Source of the DNA: Candidatus Bathyarchaeota archaeon
Lineage (GTDB): Archaea > Thermoproteota > Bathyarchaeia > TCS64
DNA length: 6,668 nt
Direction: 5' to 3'
Assembly: GCA_013329615.1 (NCBI GenBank)
Contig: DUKA01000039.1
Coordinates: 263 to 6,930, forward strand
Shown: piece by piece, positions 5,671 through 6,668 of the stretch
Layout of the letters: each line of letters opens with the position of its first letter
How positions within the stretch are numbered: position 1 is the first letter of the stretch
Notes under the pieces: generated by a model
What the model was told of the DNA's origin: nothing
Database searches by the model: none
What the model saw: the letters and a program-made list of their open reading frames with translations, nothing else
Position numbers and translations under genes: made by a program

Positions 5671-6246
5671 TTGGACACATTCACGCTCGTCCTAGGCACG
5701 TTGGCGGTCGTTCTCATCCTGCTGGCGATAGTCTTCGTCACCTACTACAATCGGCTGTTCCGTTTCAAGAACGCCGGAGAGGCGGAGCTCGGCCAGATAA
5801 GGGTCGCCATGAAGAAGCGGTTCGACATGATCGAGCAGCTGCTCGGCGCGGTCAAGGGATATACCAAATTCGAGAGAGAGGTCTTCGAGAAGGTGGCGAC
5901 GCTCCGCGCACAGGTGATGAGCGCAGGGCCCGCCAACTTGGCGAACCTGCAGAAGGAGAGCGCCAGCCTCTTCGGCAGCATAAGGGCGGTCGCCGAGGCG
6001 TACCCGGATCTCAAGGCGTCGGACACTGTCAAGCAGCTTATGGAGGCGATCATCAGCCTCGAGGACGAGATTGGGCGCCAGAGGTACACGTACAACAACG
6101 TCGTGCAGGAGTTCAACACGATGGTGGACACCATTCCGTCGAACTTCGTGGCCGGCATCCTCGGCATGAGTAAACTGGAGTACCTGCGCTTCGGCGACGA
6201 GGTGGAGTCCCCGCCGAAGGTCACGGGGATTGGCACAAATGAGTGA
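5671..6246 (+). CDS. lemA: LemA family membrane protein
   Basis: A 191-residue protein with one N-terminal membrane segment (about residues 4-25) and then a long helical domain. LemA signatures are clear: YNRLFRFKNAGEAELGQI (26-43), KKRFDMIEQLLGAVKGYTKFE (48-68), AYPDLKASDTVKQL (110-123) and RQRYTYNNVVQEFNT (136-150). Solved LemA structures are coiled helical bundles; the cellular role is poorly defined and is usually linked to membrane or cell-surface functions. The start is TTG. The next ATG codons are internal (residue 47 onward) and would remove the membrane segment and YNRL motif, so TTG is well supported, as is its purine-rich upstream sequence. It overlaps the following DUF2207-like gene by 8 nt, which implies translational coupling. 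Confidence 0.9.
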   Translation: MDTFTLVLGTLAVVLILLAIVFVTYYNRLFRFKNAGEAELGQIRVAMKKRFDMIEQLLGAVKGYTKFEREVFEKVATLRAQVMSAGPANLANLQKESASLFGSIRAVAEAYPDLKASDTVKQLMEAIISLEDEIGRQRYTYNNVVQEFNTMVDTIPSNFVAGILGMSKLEYLRFGDEVESPPKVTGIGTNE

Positions 6247-6668
6247 GACGCGCCAGATCACTATCATTGTCGTGCTCGGCATCGCCCTCGCCATCGTTGG
6301 CGCAGCGGTGGCGACCACATTCTCAGGCTTCGGCCTTTCGGGTCCAGCCGTGGTCAGCAGCTACGAGGCACACCTCTACCCCGACGGCGGCCTTGTCGAG
6401 GGTTTCACCTATACGTTCACCGAGGGGGACACCTACAGGATGCTCTACAGGAGTTGGGAGGTGCCCGTCTCATTGGAGAACCTGGATACGCCCTTCATCC
6501 AACCCGTTAGCATCTCGGCGCCCCTCGGCTCAGTCGCCTACGTCAAGGACCGGTGGGGGGACGTGACGATTGCCACCGCGGGCTCGGACACATGGTTCGT
6601 GAAGACCATGATCGACGACCTCGCCGAGTACAACGAGGCGGGGTGCTACTACGCCAACCGCTTCCCCG
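6239..6668 (+). CDS. DUF2207-like predicted membrane protein, C-terminus cut by window end
   Basis: Only the first 143 codons are in the window. ATG at 6239 overlaps the lemA stop in ATGAGTGA. Residues 7-28 (ITIIVVLGIALAIVGAAVATTF) form a membrane anchor or uncleaved signal. The segment beyond reads as an extracytoplasmic beta-rich domain: YEAHLYPDGGLVEGFTYTFT (42-61), then YRMLYRSWEVP (66-76), resembling the DUF2207 pattern of an N-terminal TM, a 'dG.v.E.ytf...y..l.R' block and later TM helices. DUF2207 proteins are, as I recall, common neighbours of LemA in bacteria and archaea, which supports the call. The two products probably work together in the membrane; the function is unknown. The C-terminal membrane helices expected for the family cannot be checked here. 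Confidence 0.7.
   Translation, partial: MSETRQITIIVVLGIALAIVGAAVATTFSGFGLSGPAVVSSYEAHLYPDGGLVEGFTYTFTEGDTYRMLYRSWEVPVSLENLDTPFIQPVSISAPLGSVAYVKDRWGDVTIATAGSDTWFVKTMIDDLAEYNEAGCYYANRFP

Noticed and set aside
5692..6318. Minus-strand frames of 208 and 163 codons opposite lemA
   Set aside because: GC-rich coding DNA readily leaves open antisense frames; the plus strand encodes an unmistakable LemA protein.
6243..6566. A 107-codon plus-strand frame overlapping the DUF2207-like gene
   Set aside because: It is an Arg/Ser/Pro-rich out-of-frame translation, while the frame from 6239 gives a clean membrane anchor and a family-like ectodomain.

Overview
This window looks like a chromosomal segment of an uncultured archaeon, most likely from the Thermoproteota/TACK group (Bathyarchaeia-like). 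The lineage is an inference from several signs. Most genes have an archaeal TATA-like box about 35 nt before the start codon. Arginine is often AGG/AGA and isoleucine often ATA despite GC-rich coding DNA. TTG starts occur. T-tract terminators replace bacterial hairpins. The protein families (LemA with DUF2207, ATC-hydrolase-like, the alpha/alpha-toroid family often mislabelled 'NifH', divergent M24) are ones I associate with archaeal metagenome-derived genomes. No rRNA, tRNA, CRISPR array, insertion sequence or integrase was seen.

Layout. Positions 1-1160 (minus): a 12-TM major facilitator transporter, cut at its C-terminus by the window edge. 1161-1438: an AT-rich non-coding gap with stacked short dyads, a T-tract terminator candidate and a transporter promoter candidate. 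1439-2479 (minus): an alpha/alpha-toroid (prenyltransferase/squalene-cyclase-like) protein of unknown function. 2480-2573: a compact divergent promoter region with a near-palindrome. 2574-3113 (plus): a protein of the L-2-amino-thiazoline-4-carboxylate hydrolase family. 3195-4373 (plus): a creatinase-N/M24 peptidase-fold protein with a changed metal site. It converges on 4370-5173 (minus), a class I SAM-dependent methyltransferase, and the two genes share one CTAG as both stop codons. 5193-5486 (minus): a small unrecognised helical protein just upstream of, and probably co-transcribed with, the methyltransferase. 5487-5670: a divergent promoter region. 5671-6246 (plus): a LemA-family membrane protein, overlapping by 8 nt the start of 6239-6668 (plus), a DUF2207-like membrane protein cut by the window end.

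These are mostly short transcription units rather than one pathway. The supported units are the small protein plus methyltransferase, and LemA plus DUF2207. The toroid and ATC-hydrolase-like genes are divergent and may be co-regulated. Five transcription units share one promoter geometry that predicts very short 5' leaders. The transporter departs from it and has a Shine-Dalgarno-like site instead. I do not see a clearly new multi-gene system. The most notable points are the unusual M24 metal site, the uncharacterised toroid family and the LemA-DUF2207 pair.
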